DNA from: Larkinella rosea
Lineage (GTDB): Bacteria; Bacteroidota; Bacteroidia; Cytophagales; Spirosomataceae
Length of the DNA: 64,000 nt
Reading direction: 5' to 3'
Assembly (NCBI RefSeq): GCF_003858635.1
Contig: NZ_RQJO01000010.1
Location: forward strand, 682,001-746,000
The translations under genes and the position numbers were made by a program. Positions 43,701-50,599 of the stretch are shown piece by piece (position 1 is the first letter of the stretch; every line of letters starts with the position of its first letter). The notes beneath the pieces were generated by a model, which searched no databases, was not told the origin of the DNA, and saw only the letters and a program-made list of their open reading frames with translations.

Positions 43701-45207
43701 CGTTGGCATCCGGGTTAACGGGCTGCACGTTCGGATTGGCGGTGTTGTAAGGTCGTGGTTCGCCCAGGTCCGCAAAACCGACGATGTTCCGCAGGGTCGT
43801 CGTGGTATTGGTCCGGTTGGTCACGTATACTTCTAAACGCGTAATCGTAACCCCCGACATGATCTGGGGCAGGCGTTTCAGCGACCGCTCGTAATTGTTA
43901 CGGAAAAACTGCGACAGGAAGAAGTGGCGGTTTTCATCGTAGGTATCGACGCGGATTTCGTAATTTTTCTGCAGATTACCGCCTTTGATGGTGATTTCCT
44001 CCTGCTTCGAACGCTGTTGGGAAGCCACCAGCGTAGCGTATAATTTCCCAAACCGGAGCTGGGTTTTCACCCCAAACAGGTTCTGCACACCCGGAATTAA
44101 CTGGCTGCTGAGCGGCCAGCTGATGTTACCGGCTTCCAGGCCCTGAATAATGCTGGGATCCTGCGGTTGAAACGGCGGAACCGTTGGCTGCATCAGACTG
44201 CCCGTCGATGGCAATCCATTGGGCAAACCGCCCGGGCTGGGCAAACCGGGCAGTCCGCTGGTCAGGCCATTTGCATTGGGCAGGTTCGGAACCGGAGGAC
44301 GGTAATTCAGTTTCAGGACATTCTCAAAATTGAAACTGGATTTGGTATCGTAGTTGGCCGTTACGCCCAACCGTTCCCCAATCTTCCCGTTGAAGTTGAT
44401 GTTGATCTGTTCGTTAAAGATAAAATTCCCGTTTCGACGCTGCAAAACCGGGATAATGGGGTTATCGATAAACTGGTAGAGATACCCGAAATCGAGCATC
44501 ACAAACCCATTCGGCTTGAAATCGACCAGATTCCCGCCAAACAGGCGATCGAAAACCGGCGGCAGTTCCAGCTTCGGCAGCAGGCCCCGGCCACTGACAG
44601 CGCTTTGCCCGTCCGTACGCGCGCTGTATTCCCGCCACAAACTTTTTTGAACACGTTGGTTCTGTAAGCGGTTATAGTCTCCGTAGGACATGGTCTCGGC
44701 CGGCCGGTAGGGCAAACCCGGCGAGGGTCGGGTCGGCGAACCCGGAATACCCGGTGTTGGAGCAATGGCACCCGTCGTAGCTGCGGGTAGTGTGGCGGTT
44801 GCCGATGTGGGTCGCGATGATTCCGGTTGGCCGCCGATTCGTTCCAATACCGAAATCTGATCAGGACCATTGAGCTGTACTTCGGTGGAAACCGCCCGCG
44901 GATCGCGCAGTAAAAAAGGGGATTTGGGGGTAACGACGGAAAACGGGCTCACGTACCGGTCCCGCCAACGGATAATGGGTCGGCGCTCCGCCGAACGGGT
45001 CGCCCGAATGCTGTCCTGACGCGCCCGCGCAATGGAGTCGGCCAATGACACAGGGCGCCGACGGGCGGGAGTTTGCGCGGCTACCGGGTTCATCCAGGTC
45101 GATCCTAATATTAACGCACACAACACAATCAGCCCAGGCCCAAGCCGGTCATATACTAACCTCAGCCGGGTCAATCGGTGGGACTCAACACATTCCAAGA
45201 GAAGCAC
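37702..45207 (-). CDS. sprA: type IX secretion outer-membrane translocon SprA
   Basis: This 2501-residue protein is the largest gene of the window. A long N-terminal signal (about 22-45, ending NPVAAQ) is followed by an Arg/Pro-rich stretch, the SprA N-terminal domain (YLYQFIDNPIIPVLQRRNGNF, INLNFNGKIGERLGVTANYDTKSSFNFEN) and several thousand bases of repeated barrel strands and plug segments, ending in VRFNLAE. SprA (also called Sov) is the 36-strand channel through which type IX cargo crosses the outer membrane; it is also needed for gliding. A Pro/Gly/Leu-rich insert (about 305-345) looks like a local expansion. The gene lies between ruvA and a barrel protein. No cargo gene with a recognisable C-terminal secretion domain is in the window. 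Confidence 0.96.
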   Translation of the reverse strand: MLLLECVESHRLTRLRLVYDRLGPGLIVLCALILGSTWMNPVAAQTPARRRPVSLADSIARARQDSIRATRSAERRPIIRWRDRYVSPFSVVTPKSPFLLRDPRAVSTEVQLNGPDQISVLERIGGQPESSRPTSATATLPAATTGAIAPTPGIPGSPTRPSPGLPYRPAETMSYGDYNRLQNQRVQKSLWREYSARTDGQSAVSGRGLLPKLELPPVFDRLFGGNLVDFKPNGFVMLDFGYLYQFIDNPIIPVLQRRNGNFIFNEQININFNGKIGERLGVTANYDTKSSFNFENVLKLNYRPPVPNLPNANGLTSGLPGLPSPGGLPNGLPSTGSLMQPTVPPFQPQDPSIIQGLEAGNISWPLSSQLIPGVQNLFGVKTQLRFGKLYATLVASQQRSKQEEITIKGGNLQKNYEIRVDTYDENRHFFLSQFFRNNYERSLKRLPQIMSGVTITRLEVYVTNRTNTTTTLRNIVGFADLGEPRPYNTANPNVQPVNPDANAAADNATGNGLFAKVSANTGIRQVDQAGFLLDGTFGFAKGIDYELLRGAKRLTETEYKFQSELGYISLVTPLRNDEVLAVSYEYTYQGRKYKVGELTEDYQNRQDNEVLILKLLKSATIRNNTQLPMWNLMMKNIYSLNTTQINKQNFQLRIIYKDDLTGIDNPNLQEGPGGVKDIPLVQVFNMDQVNAQLDPQKDGNFDYIEGVTVDSRYGRVIFPVLEPFGSYLANQLKNDALQAKYVYNELYRNTLVDAQQVAGKNKFFLKGSYQSATAGEVTLPYGVDEKSVQVTAGGVPLSPGTDFVVESQIGRVRFLNESMMNSGQEIKVKYERPDLFQNQIRRLVGTRLDYKMSPEVNIGMTAMNMRETPAGFLTRVAIGNEPVNNTILGFDATIRKDSRFLTKLLDGLPLIQTKELSSIAFQGEVAQLFPGVAPRVNNNAFIDDFEAARTLYDLTRQPTRWRLGSTPTTPERAFPQGTFAEPLAFAYNRARISVYTVDNTFSTSTGIANNRVPQSTLTDEDLKNFYEQFFLSNELFKGRSARLVNLPENILDVAYFPRERGMYNFNPNLTADGRLAGDPKKNFGSVMRAISSDADFDNANIENIEFWLMDPFLGPTDAKYAVINDGFENKPNSTGGKLVFNLGDLSEDVIKDGRYGFENGLSVPNGLSPDSTAWGRVTRSQFVTQAFDNVARPQQDVGLDGLSNREENRFFKSYIDQVSPRLNAVARERLLSDPANDDFIFYYGQRADSVQHIVSRYKQYMGMENNSPELQDRNQLVTPASTTLPDIEDLNTDNTINDNEAYYEYEVDLRPGQLAVGKGYIVDKVDVQTKAGKAVTWYLFRVPVRDNPKKVGNINGFKSMRFARMYLTDFEQPVVLRFAQLQMTSNQYRKYTGDLSARGLQEVPEPYDAQFKVTAVNIEENSAPGTNKYVYKVPPGFQRDRDFTQINQVELNEQSMSLSVTNLRDGDSRAAFKNTNTDLLFRERLKMFIHMHNEQNESGQVSAFIRLGTDFTDNYYEIEIPKLVNTRDGNLPDDEVWPAANDLDIAIDELINLKAEKNRQFTRTSAQPFSMLSLDGRYNLTVVGNPDLSAVQVIMIGVRNPKSPDEQAKSFTIWVDEFRANGFDQTAGRAAVGVLNAKLADVATVTASGKITTFGFGGVQQRIAERSRETSTEYGIQSQISVDKLLPEKWGLRIPLFVNYDKRLIQPHFNPLDPDTPLETTLSTLNENEREKYRRLVEDNSVRRGFNLSNLRKVKTNPNARNHFYDVENLAFTYAFNEATRTNILTEQFVQKQTRGSLAYVYSAQPKPFEPFKQFQSLERPYLRWLKDFNLTLLPTQVSIRGEVDRSFVKTQLRNSELTTAGMVPQFEKYFWFNRDYNLQWNLTRNLILTYRAHTNAIIDEPAGDLNTQAKIDSVWANAKRFGRTKNYEQDIRTTYRMPLDKLPLLDWIAADLTYNINYQFQANSFGITDTLNVPFGNIIRNSRDWGVQGRVDFIRLYNKIKSLRFANTPSVPRKNFTRNPGDVEDIQRTESRLLKSFVRTLLTIRGINFNYTVQESTILPGFLPTPRFFGLSRENAPGLPFVLGSQDRNINRKAAERGWLSKSTVLNQPFTQTRGVKFDARTTLEPFKDFRITVEARLTRQDSYQETYRVDTVGGSFRSLSPYRNGQFSMSFLSFKTAFSKLNKDNSSPIFDKFAEYRKIILNRLIRDNPASGNGGQYNLTSQDVLIPAFFAAYSGKDPNTVKFNPFLRFPLPNWRIDYNGLSQLNGFKKLFSAFTLTHSYNSTYSVGNFTSSLDYESAYVNLAVMGYPLASRYNTQFQYVPIFVMSTITMTERFAPLVGVTFRTQSKISGGLEYNQDRSVALNLSNAQVAELSNKDITFRFGFTKTNFKIPFKINGAYKRLKNDLTFNCNLTFRDTRTVQRKFDDSSVSAPTSENGVGEQIITAGNVNFQLRPQVSYVVSRRLNVQVYFDRTFNDPLVSNSFRRATTAGGVQVRFNLAE

Positions 45208-45291
45208 GTATAATTTAGTTCGGTGGAATAGGTAGTTAGATTAATTCATAGTCATCTCAATACACCAAACGGCGAAAACCCTGCCAATATT

Positions 45292-45381
45292 TTAGTTATG
45301 AATGATGAGTTATGCGTTATGCGTTAAAAAGCAAATACCTGTTTACCAGGCATTCATCATTTATAACCCATAATTACTTAA
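45292..45381. repeat. stuttered-word intergenic hairpin (ATTATGAATGATGAGTTATGCG words)
   Basis: Left-arm words TTAGTTATGAATGATGAG, TTATGCG, TTATGCG are answered on the right by CATTCATCATTTATAACCC and ATAATTACTTAA. The arms pair imperfectly over about 30 bp. The element lies between ruvA (stop 45374) and sprA (start 45207) and its right end overlaps the last codons of ruvA. Confidence 0.6.
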
Positions 45382-45967
45382 GAGCCAGACGAATAAGCTG
45401 TTCAACACTGAGATCCTCACCTTCCCGTTTGAGGATGGTATCGAGACTTTTCTCGGCCGTTGGTTTGGGAATTCCCAGGGTGACGAGTGCCGCCAGGGCT
45501 TCATCACGAACGGGGTTGATGGCCATCCGGTAATTGGGCGTACCGGCCTGGGCCAGAATGCCCGCTTTCTTCATCTTATCCCGCAATTCCAATATAACCC
45601 GTTGAGCGGTTTTACTGCCGATCCCTTTGATTTTCTGCACGGCTCCCACGTTTTCCATCAGAATGGCCTGACGGAGTTCGACGGGCGTCATGGTCGACAG
45701 CATGGTCAGGGCGGTGTTGGGTCCAATTCCCGACACACCGATCAGATCCATAAAAAGGATTTTCTCGTCCAGATCGCCGAAGCCGTAAAGCGTCTGGGCG
45801 TCCTCACGAATATGTTGATACGTATACAATTTGGACGGTTCCCCGAGCTTCGGCAAAACCGTCGAGGTATACAGCGAGATATGGATTTCATAGCCGACCC
45901 CATTGGCTTCCAAAATAACGAGTGTGGGATCTTTATGGGTAATCTTTCCGGAAATATACGCAATCAT
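45374..45967 (-). CDS. ruvA: Holliday junction branch migration protein RuvA
   Basis: The 197-residue protein has the three RuvA domains: the OB fold (1-65; MIAYISGKITHKDPTLVILEANGVGYEIHIS), two helix-hairpin-helix motifs (GVSGIGPNTALTMLS and IKGIGSKTAQRVILELRDKM) and the C-terminal RuvB-binding helix bundle (about 150-197). It binds four-way junctions and loads RuvB. The length is normal. No ruvB or ruvC lies nearby. Location directly upstream of sprA matches gene order I recall from other Bacteroidota. A CAAATATA box at 46009-46016 is a plausible promoter. Confidence 0.97.
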   Translation of the reverse strand: MIAYISGKITHKDPTLVILEANGVGYEIHISLYTSTVLPKLGEPSKLYTYQHIREDAQTLYGFGDLDEKILFMDLIGVSGIGPNTALTMLSTMTPVELRQAILMENVGAVQKIKGIGSKTAQRVILELRDKMKKAGILAQAGTPNYRMAINPVRDEALAALVTLGIPKPTAEKSLDTILKREGEDLSVEQLIRLALK

Positions 45968-46008
45968 AGATAGCTATTTCAACCGATTACAAACCGGTCT
46001 TAAACAGA

Positions 46009-46016
46009 CAAATATA
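46009..46016 (-). promoter_or_regulatory. -7 promoter element upstream of ruvA
   Basis: On the minus strand this reads TATATTTG followed by TC, matching TANNTTTG. It lies 41 bases before the ruvA ATG. No clear -33 box is seen. Confidence 0.5.
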
Positions 46017-46126
46017 CGAATTAAGGTTGATTTATGCGGTCATGCAACGGCTTATTTCCTCACCGGCAGCAAGCAGTTCGCCCGTTTCTGCCAGGCGGTT
46101 TTCACGACCGGTTTTTCTTTATAAAT

Positions 46127-46158
46127 CGACCCGCATTCCGAAGCTGAAACGCGGGTCG
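46127..46158 (-). terminator. possible terminator after the lytic transglycosylase gene
   Basis: CGACCCGC (46127-46134) and GCGGGTCG (46151-46158) form a perfect 8-bp stem with a 16-base loop, 23 bases past the stop at 46182. The tail on the minus strand is ATTTATAAAG, so the U-tract is weak. Confidence 0.45.
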
Positions 46159-46181
46159 TCATTGGTAACCGGAATCTGGCG

Positions 46182-47762
46182 TTACCCTACAATCAAGCGC
46201 TGGCCGGGCTTGAGCGAATTTCCTTTAATTTTATTCAGTTTTTTCAATTGATCAACGGTCAGGTCGCTGTAGCGCTGCGAGATATTCCAGAGGGTATCGC
46301 CATCCTGAACCCGGTGGTATTTGGGTTTATACGTTTTGGTGCGTTTCGCAACTTCCGGTTTGCTGCTGCGGTTTTTTGTCGATTTGGCCAGACGGCTGGC
46401 GGTTTCCGGTGCGGGCGTTTCGCGCAGGATCACCAGTTTCTGCCCCCGCTGGATGCGGGTTGAACGCAGATGGTTCCATTTTTTCAGGTCGTAAACGTCC
46501 ACATCGTATTTCTCGGCAATCCGCGAAAGCGCTTCCCCTTTTTTGACGACATAAACTACTTTTTTGGGGTTTCGCCGGACAACCTTCTCAATATCATCAT
46601 CTTCCGATGAAATGGCATTGGCCGCTACGACGGGCTGAGATTCCCGCGCCTGTTCTTCATTGGCGTTCGTAAACGGAAAATAATCCCGTTTTTTGGAGGA
46701 GTCTGACGTATAGGTTACGCTTTCGGTCGACGCCAGTAGCATATTGGTCGAAAGCGAGGGCGTGCGCCCGGCCGAATCGAGAATGGCGCGACGGTTGGCG
46801 GCAAAATAATCAAAATGGGCCTTCGGAACGCGAAGCACAAAACTGCGGGTTTGGTCCGACAAAATACCGGTCATAATCGACGGATTCATTTTCTGTACCT
46901 CGGCCAGCGGCACCCCGCTGTATTGGCAAAACCGCTCGATCGACAGATAACCGTTCACGTGAATGGTATCGCAGGGAATAGGGTATTCAGGTTGTTCAGC
47001 GTAAATCCCGTGGTCGTTGGCGTAGTTCATCATGTAGGTCAACGCAATGAACTGCGGCACATAGGCGCGGGTTTCTTTGGGCAGAAAATTGTAGATCGTC
47101 CAGAAAGAGTCGCCCCCGGAACGTCGCATGGCGCGTTTCACCGTTCCCGGCCCGCTGTTGTAAGCCGCCAGTGCCAGGTGCCAGTCACCAAATATCCGAT
47201 ACAGATCTTTCAGATACCGACAGGCCGCATCCGTCGACTTCACCGGGTCCATGCGCTCATCAATGTACTCATCCTGATACAGTTTGAAGTCCGCGCCCGT
47301 ATACGGCATGAACTGCCACAAACCGCCTGCACCAACGCGCGAAACCGCTTTCGGGTCGAGCGACGACTCCACGATTGAGAGGTATTTCAGTTCGTCGGGG
47401 ATTTCGTGCTGCGCCAGCAGGCGCTCATACAAAGGGAAGAACATCGGCATCCGTTCCATTACCTTTTTGGTATAACTCGGACGGCGGAATGTAAAATAAT
47501 CGATAAAACCGTGGACGGTTTTGTTGTAATTCAGGGGAATGCTCTGCTCCAGTTTGGCCAGTCGATCACGCAGAACGGCTTCCGGAACGGACAAAATATC
47601 CGGAACATCCACTATTTCAATCGGTTCCTGGGTTGTGTCGGCTCTGACTCCGTTGGTGTCGGCCTGAAAATAGGCTCCCCAACTGTGGGGAACAATGCAA
47701 ACAAAGATCAGTACGGTGCAAGCCAATCGGAGGCCGTGAAGGGTCGTCTTCAGGTTCGACAT
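46182..47762 (-). CDS. LysM-type membrane lytic murein transglycosylase (MltD-like)
   Basis: The 526-residue product has an N-terminal signal (about 8-30), a transglycosylase SLT domain (about 110-270) with the catalytic Glu132 in SIVESSLDPKAVS, then GAGGLWQFMPYTG and LALAAYNSGPGTVKRAM, and two C-terminal LysM modules (about 403-446 and 480-526) that bind glycan. It resembles E. coli MltD and cleaves peptidoglycan strands with 1,6-anhydro product. It may help make room in the cell wall for envelope machines; here it is the gene before ruvA and sprA. No lipidation cysteine of the LxxC type is obvious near the signal end. Confidence 0.93.
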   Translation of the reverse strand: MSNLKTTLHGLRLACTVLIFVCIVPHSWGAYFQADTNGVRADTTQEPIEIVDVPDILSVPEAVLRDRLAKLEQSIPLNYNKTVHGFIDYFTFRRPSYTKKVMERMPMFFPLYERLLAQHEIPDELKYLSIVESSLDPKAVSRVGAGGLWQFMPYTGADFKLYQDEYIDERMDPVKSTDAACRYLKDLYRIFGDWHLALAAYNSGPGTVKRAMRRSGGDSFWTIYNFLPKETRAYVPQFIALTYMMNYANDHGIYAEQPEYPIPCDTIHVNGYLSIERFCQYSGVPLAEVQKMNPSIMTGILSDQTRSFVLRVPKAHFDYFAANRRAILDSAGRTPSLSTNMLLASTESVTYTSDSSKKRDYFPFTNANEEQARESQPVVAANAISSEDDDIEKVVRRNPKKVVYVVKKGEALSRIAEKYDVDVYDLKKWNHLRSTRIQRGQKLVILRETPAPETASRLAKSTKNRSSKPEVAKRTKTYKPKYHRVQDGDTLWNISQRYSDLTVDQLKKLNKIKGNSLKPGQRLIVG

Positions 47763-48207
47763 GAGCAGGGAATGGGGTTACATAATGGTTAAGTATTCTT
47801 CAAGGTAAGTACGGTATGGTCGATAAAAATAGGACAAAAAATAGTTTTCGTCAAACTTTTAGGCAAAAATGGTCGTAAAACTGATTGATCCACCCGGCAA
47901 ATCTGACGTAGTATTTTGTAAATAAGCGGTTTATACCTAATCCCGGTTTTTGACTATTTTTACCCTTTAAAAACGAGAAAACCGCCCACTTCCGTATTTT
48001 CTTTAAGACTTTTTCAGCGGAAATGAGTCACAAATTCCGTCGTATAACTTTCTTTCAAGGCCGCCAGCCAAACGCTTTTACCTCGTCTTGAGCCAATAAA
48101 AAACGTCCCGATTTCGGTTCTGTTAAGGCTGGATTAGTCCGGCGCAAATCGAACCGAAATCGGGACGCACACCCCGAGCTTAGGAAAACCGGGTGCCTGT
48201 TCGAACC
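47763..48207. other. gene-free region upstream of the lytic transglycosylase gene
   Basis: These 445 bases hold no credible gene. A TACCTTGA-like box on the minus strand near 47799-47806 could serve the transglycosylase gene. The middle is unstructured. The right part contains the strong terminator at 48094-48167. Confidence 0.55.
48094..48167 (-). terminator. strong intrinsic terminator with 17-bp stem
   Basis: CGTCCCGATTTCGGTTC (48104-48120) and its exact reverse complement (48151-48167) enclose a 30-base loop. On the minus strand the stem is followed by TTTTTTATT. It lies about 40 bases after the stop of the lipoprotein gene at 48208 and should end its transcript. Confidence 0.85.
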
Positions 48208-49116
48208 TTAAAAGCTCTCGTAGGTATAGGTCAACGTTTCCTGGGGCCTATTGGGATCGGTGGTTATGCGGGTTGCCGGCAGGTTGCCGTTGTAGGTGTA
48301 CGCATAGGTAATCGTTCCCCCGGCGACGGTTGCGGCCGAGGTTACATTGTTCTGGCTCAGGTGGAGCACATTGTCAACTCCGCCGTAGTACGTATAGAAA
48401 TCCACGATTCCGTTGAAGGGCGTAGACACCCCGGCGGTGGCATAAGGTGCCGGAATAACGGCGACATTGTAAAACGGGTTTATTTTCGCGTCGTGCGTAA
48501 AGGTGGTGGTAAATGTACCTCCCCCGGGGCCTGGCGATTGTTGCACCGTCGTATTAACGGAGGTCAGGTTGTTTCCGGTAAAGAAGTAATCACTGTCTTC
48601 GGTATAGGATGCCCCCCCGGTTGCGAAGGTTTTATGGCTACTTTTCACCTTAAAATCAGGATTGTAGGTAAATGTCAGATTCCAGACGTTGTCATCCCGT
48701 CCGTCTTTATCATTGGTATAATACAGCCGGGTCATCTGGCTGTTGACGTACGTGTAGGAATAGGTTTCCGTAATTTTTGCCTGACCCGAAGGCGTAATTT
48801 CGCGCTTGAGCTGCGTGACCTGGTTCTGGTCGTTGTAGGTCAAAGCGCTGACTTCGACCGGCGCATCCTGACTGGGATTCTGGGTAGTCGTAATCGCGTT
48901 CAAACGCCCCTGCCCATCGTAACCGAACGTGCTGATGTACTGCGTCAACATGCCCCGGGCAGTAGGATCGCCGATTTCCTGCGTTAACGTCTTAATCCGC
49001 AGGTGTTCCGTTGGAGAACCCGGTGAAACGTTCGGCATGAGGTGGTCGCCACAACTATAAAAGGCAACAATGACGGATAAATAAAGTAATCCACGAAGTA
49101 AGTACGTCTTTTTCAT
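48208..49116 (-). CDS. lipoprotein with YD-repeat-like strands, function unknown
   Basis: The 302-residue protein starts with a lipoprotein signal (LLYLSVIVAFYSC, lipidation near residue 22). The body is beta-rich with repeated pairs of the type FGYDGQGRLNAIT and LTYNDQNQVTQLKR, as in Rhs/YD repeats and in DUF4595-type Bacteroidota lipoproteins; it ends in AYTYNGNLPATRI..LTYTYESF. Such proteins are exposed on the surface or in the periplasm. The gene is monocistronic, with a strong terminator downstream. Confidence 0.7.
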   Translation of the reverse strand: MKKTYLLRGLLYLSVIVAFYSCGDHLMPNVSPGSPTEHLRIKTLTQEIGDPTARGMLTQYISTFGYDGQGRLNAITTTQNPSQDAPVEVSALTYNDQNQVTQLKREITPSGQAKITETYSYTYVNSQMTRLYYTNDKDGRDDNVWNLTFTYNPDFKVKSSHKTFATGGASYTEDSDYFFTGNNLTSVNTTVQQSPGPGGGTFTTTFTHDAKINPFYNVAVIPAPYATAGVSTPFNGIVDFYTYYGGVDNVLHLSQNNVTSAATVAGGTITYAYTYNGNLPATRITTDPNRPQETLTYTYESF

Positions 49117-49552
49117 AAGGGTGCAGGCGGTTTTGTTGTTAAATATCAGGTAAAGTATAACTATAAATATAAAAAAAACAACTTATTGACGTATATACTT
49201 ACTAAACGTTTCACTAACCTGTTTTTTTTAGTAATACCCTAACAATCAATGAGTTTTTCAGATTCCGTTTCTCTCCCAATTTCCCTGAAAGGAAGCCCTC
49301 CGTTAGCTGCGCAAACCGCCCGATGTAAGCGGTTTTTATTCGCCCCGAATTGCCTTCGCTCCTTCGTTTTTCCTGATACGATTCCTTAAAAAACTGGTCG
49401 GATTCAACGCACCAGCCATTCCTTTCGGAAAGCGGTCGGGCTCTTTCCTTTCTTTTTTCATGATGGGTATCTACCAAAAACACGAAAATATATACCCGAC
49501 TTTACCGGAAAATCCGGTATACTTTTGCGTCCAATCAAAATCATTCACCCAA
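49117..49552. other. gene-free divergent control region
   Basis: This 436-base gap between divergent genes contains an inverted repeat TTACTAAA (49199-49206) / TTTAGTAA (49227-49234), a long AT-rich tract near the lipoprotein start, and at the right end an operator-like repeat and -7 box for the oxidoreductase gene. A minus-strand frame of 89 codons (49214-49483) looks non-coding. Confidence 0.5.
49503..49527 (+). promoter_or_regulatory. operator-like repeat joined to a -7 box for the oxidoreductase gene
   Basis: TACCGGA and TCCGGTA (49503-49519) form a perfect 7-bp inverted repeat with a three-base spacer, overlapping by one base the -7 motif TACTTTTG (49520-49527). The ATG follows at 49553. 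A dimer bound there would block the promoter. Confidence 0.5.
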
Positions 49553-50494
49553 ATGAAAGCAATAACGTTAAACGGTTCCGGTGGCGTTGAGCACCTGGTT
49601 CTGCAGGACATTCCCAAACCCGTGATCGCCAACCACGAAGTTTTGATCCGGACCAAAGCGATCAGTATCAATCCGGTAGACGTAAAAACCAGGGTTGGAA
49701 AAGGGGTTACCGGACTACTCCGGGAGTTTGACCCGATTATTTTGGGTTGGGACGTTTCCGGCATTGTTGCCGAAATCGGAAAAGATGTAACCCATTTCCG
49801 GGTGGGCGATGCGGTTTTTGGGATGGTGAATTTTCCCGGCCACGGAAAAGCCTATGCCGAATACGTAGCTGCCCCGGCCGATCAGCTCGCCCTGAAACCC
49901 GCGACGATCTCGCATGAAGAAGCCGCTGCCGCAACCCTGGCCGCACTCACGGCCTGGCAGGGGCTGGTGCATCACGCCAACATTCAGGCAGGCCAGCGGG
50001 TGCTGATCCATGCCGCAGCCGGTGGTGTGGGGCATTTTGCCGTGCAGTTCGCCCACCAATTAGGTACCTACGTGATCGGGACATCGTCGGCAGAGAACCG
50101 CGATTTTGTGCTCAGTCTGGGGGCCGATGAACACGTCGATTACAAAGCCCGGCCGTTTGAAGCGGTCGTTTCCGGGATTGACTTTGTGCTGGATACCCTT
50201 GGCGGAGAGAACATCGACCGTTCGCTGGAGGTGATCAAGCCGGGCGGCACCATCATCAGTATTCCGAGCGGTTTGAATGAACTGGTAACCGAAAAAGCCA
50301 AAGCGAAGGGCATCAACGGCTACACATTTCGGGTTAAATCCAGTGGTGACGACATGCAAACACTCGCCAATCAGTTGGAAAAAGGCCAGTTGAAAGCACG
50401 CGTTTTCAAAACGTTTCCGTTCGATCAAATGGCAGAAGCCCACGTACAGGTCGAAACGGGTAAAACCGCCGGGAAAGTGGTGGTTACGATCTAA
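49553..50494 (+). CDS. zinc-independent quinone oxidoreductase-like MDR family protein
   Basis: The start at 49553 (MKAITLNGSGGVEHLVLQD) is chosen over an upstream ATG because a promoter and operator lie just before it. The 313-residue protein is of the medium-chain dehydrogenase type: NPVDVKTRVGKG in the catalytic domain, VGDAVFGMVNFPGHG, VHHANIQAGQRVLIHAAAGGVGHFAVQFAHQLG (the NADPH-binding AxxGxxG), and GGTIISIPSG. The zinc-binding Cys/His set is missing, as in quinone oxidoreductases (QOR, YhdH-like). It probably reduces quinones or enones with NADPH. It is followed by a cupin gene. Confidence 0.92.
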   Translation: MKAITLNGSGGVEHLVLQDIPKPVIANHEVLIRTKAISINPVDVKTRVGKGVTGLLREFDPIILGWDVSGIVAEIGKDVTHFRVGDAVFGMVNFPGHGKAYAEYVAAPADQLALKPATISHEEAAAATLAALTAWQGLVHHANIQAGQRVLIHAAAGGVGHFAVQFAHQLGTYVIGTSSAENRDFVLSLGADEHVDYKARPFEAVVSGIDFVLDTLGGENIDRSLEVIKPGGTIISIPSGLNELVTEKAKAKGINGYTFRVKSSGDDMQTLANQLEKGQLKARVFKTFPFDQMAEAHVQVETGKTAGKVVVTI

Positions 50495-50563
50495 GAAATC
50501 AGCAAGCACACTGGGCTACCCGGTTTTTTAAACTGGACTACTACATTGGCCCAGGAACCGGTT

Positions 50564-50599
50564 ATTTTGCGGGCGTTCACCCTTAAACGCCCGCAAAAT
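50564..50599. promoter_or_regulatory. 14-bp hairpin ending on the start codon of the cupin gene
   Basis: ATTTTGCGGGCGTT (50564-50577) and AACGCCCGCAAAAT (50586-50599) are exact reverse complements with an eight-base loop. The last two bases of the right arm are the A and T of the cupin ATG (50598-50600). In RNA the start would be half buried in a strong stem. No U-tract follows, so a simple terminator is less likely. Confidence 0.6.

Noticed and set aside
48004-48103. Possible riboswitch or small RNA in the gap before the lytic transglycosylase
   Set aside because: No conserved core or paired structure other than the terminator at 48094-48167 is visible.
49214-49483. An 89-codon minus-strand frame in the divergent gap
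   Set aside because: Highly charged product without domain; no -7 box at its start; it overlaps the control region of the oxidoreductase gene.
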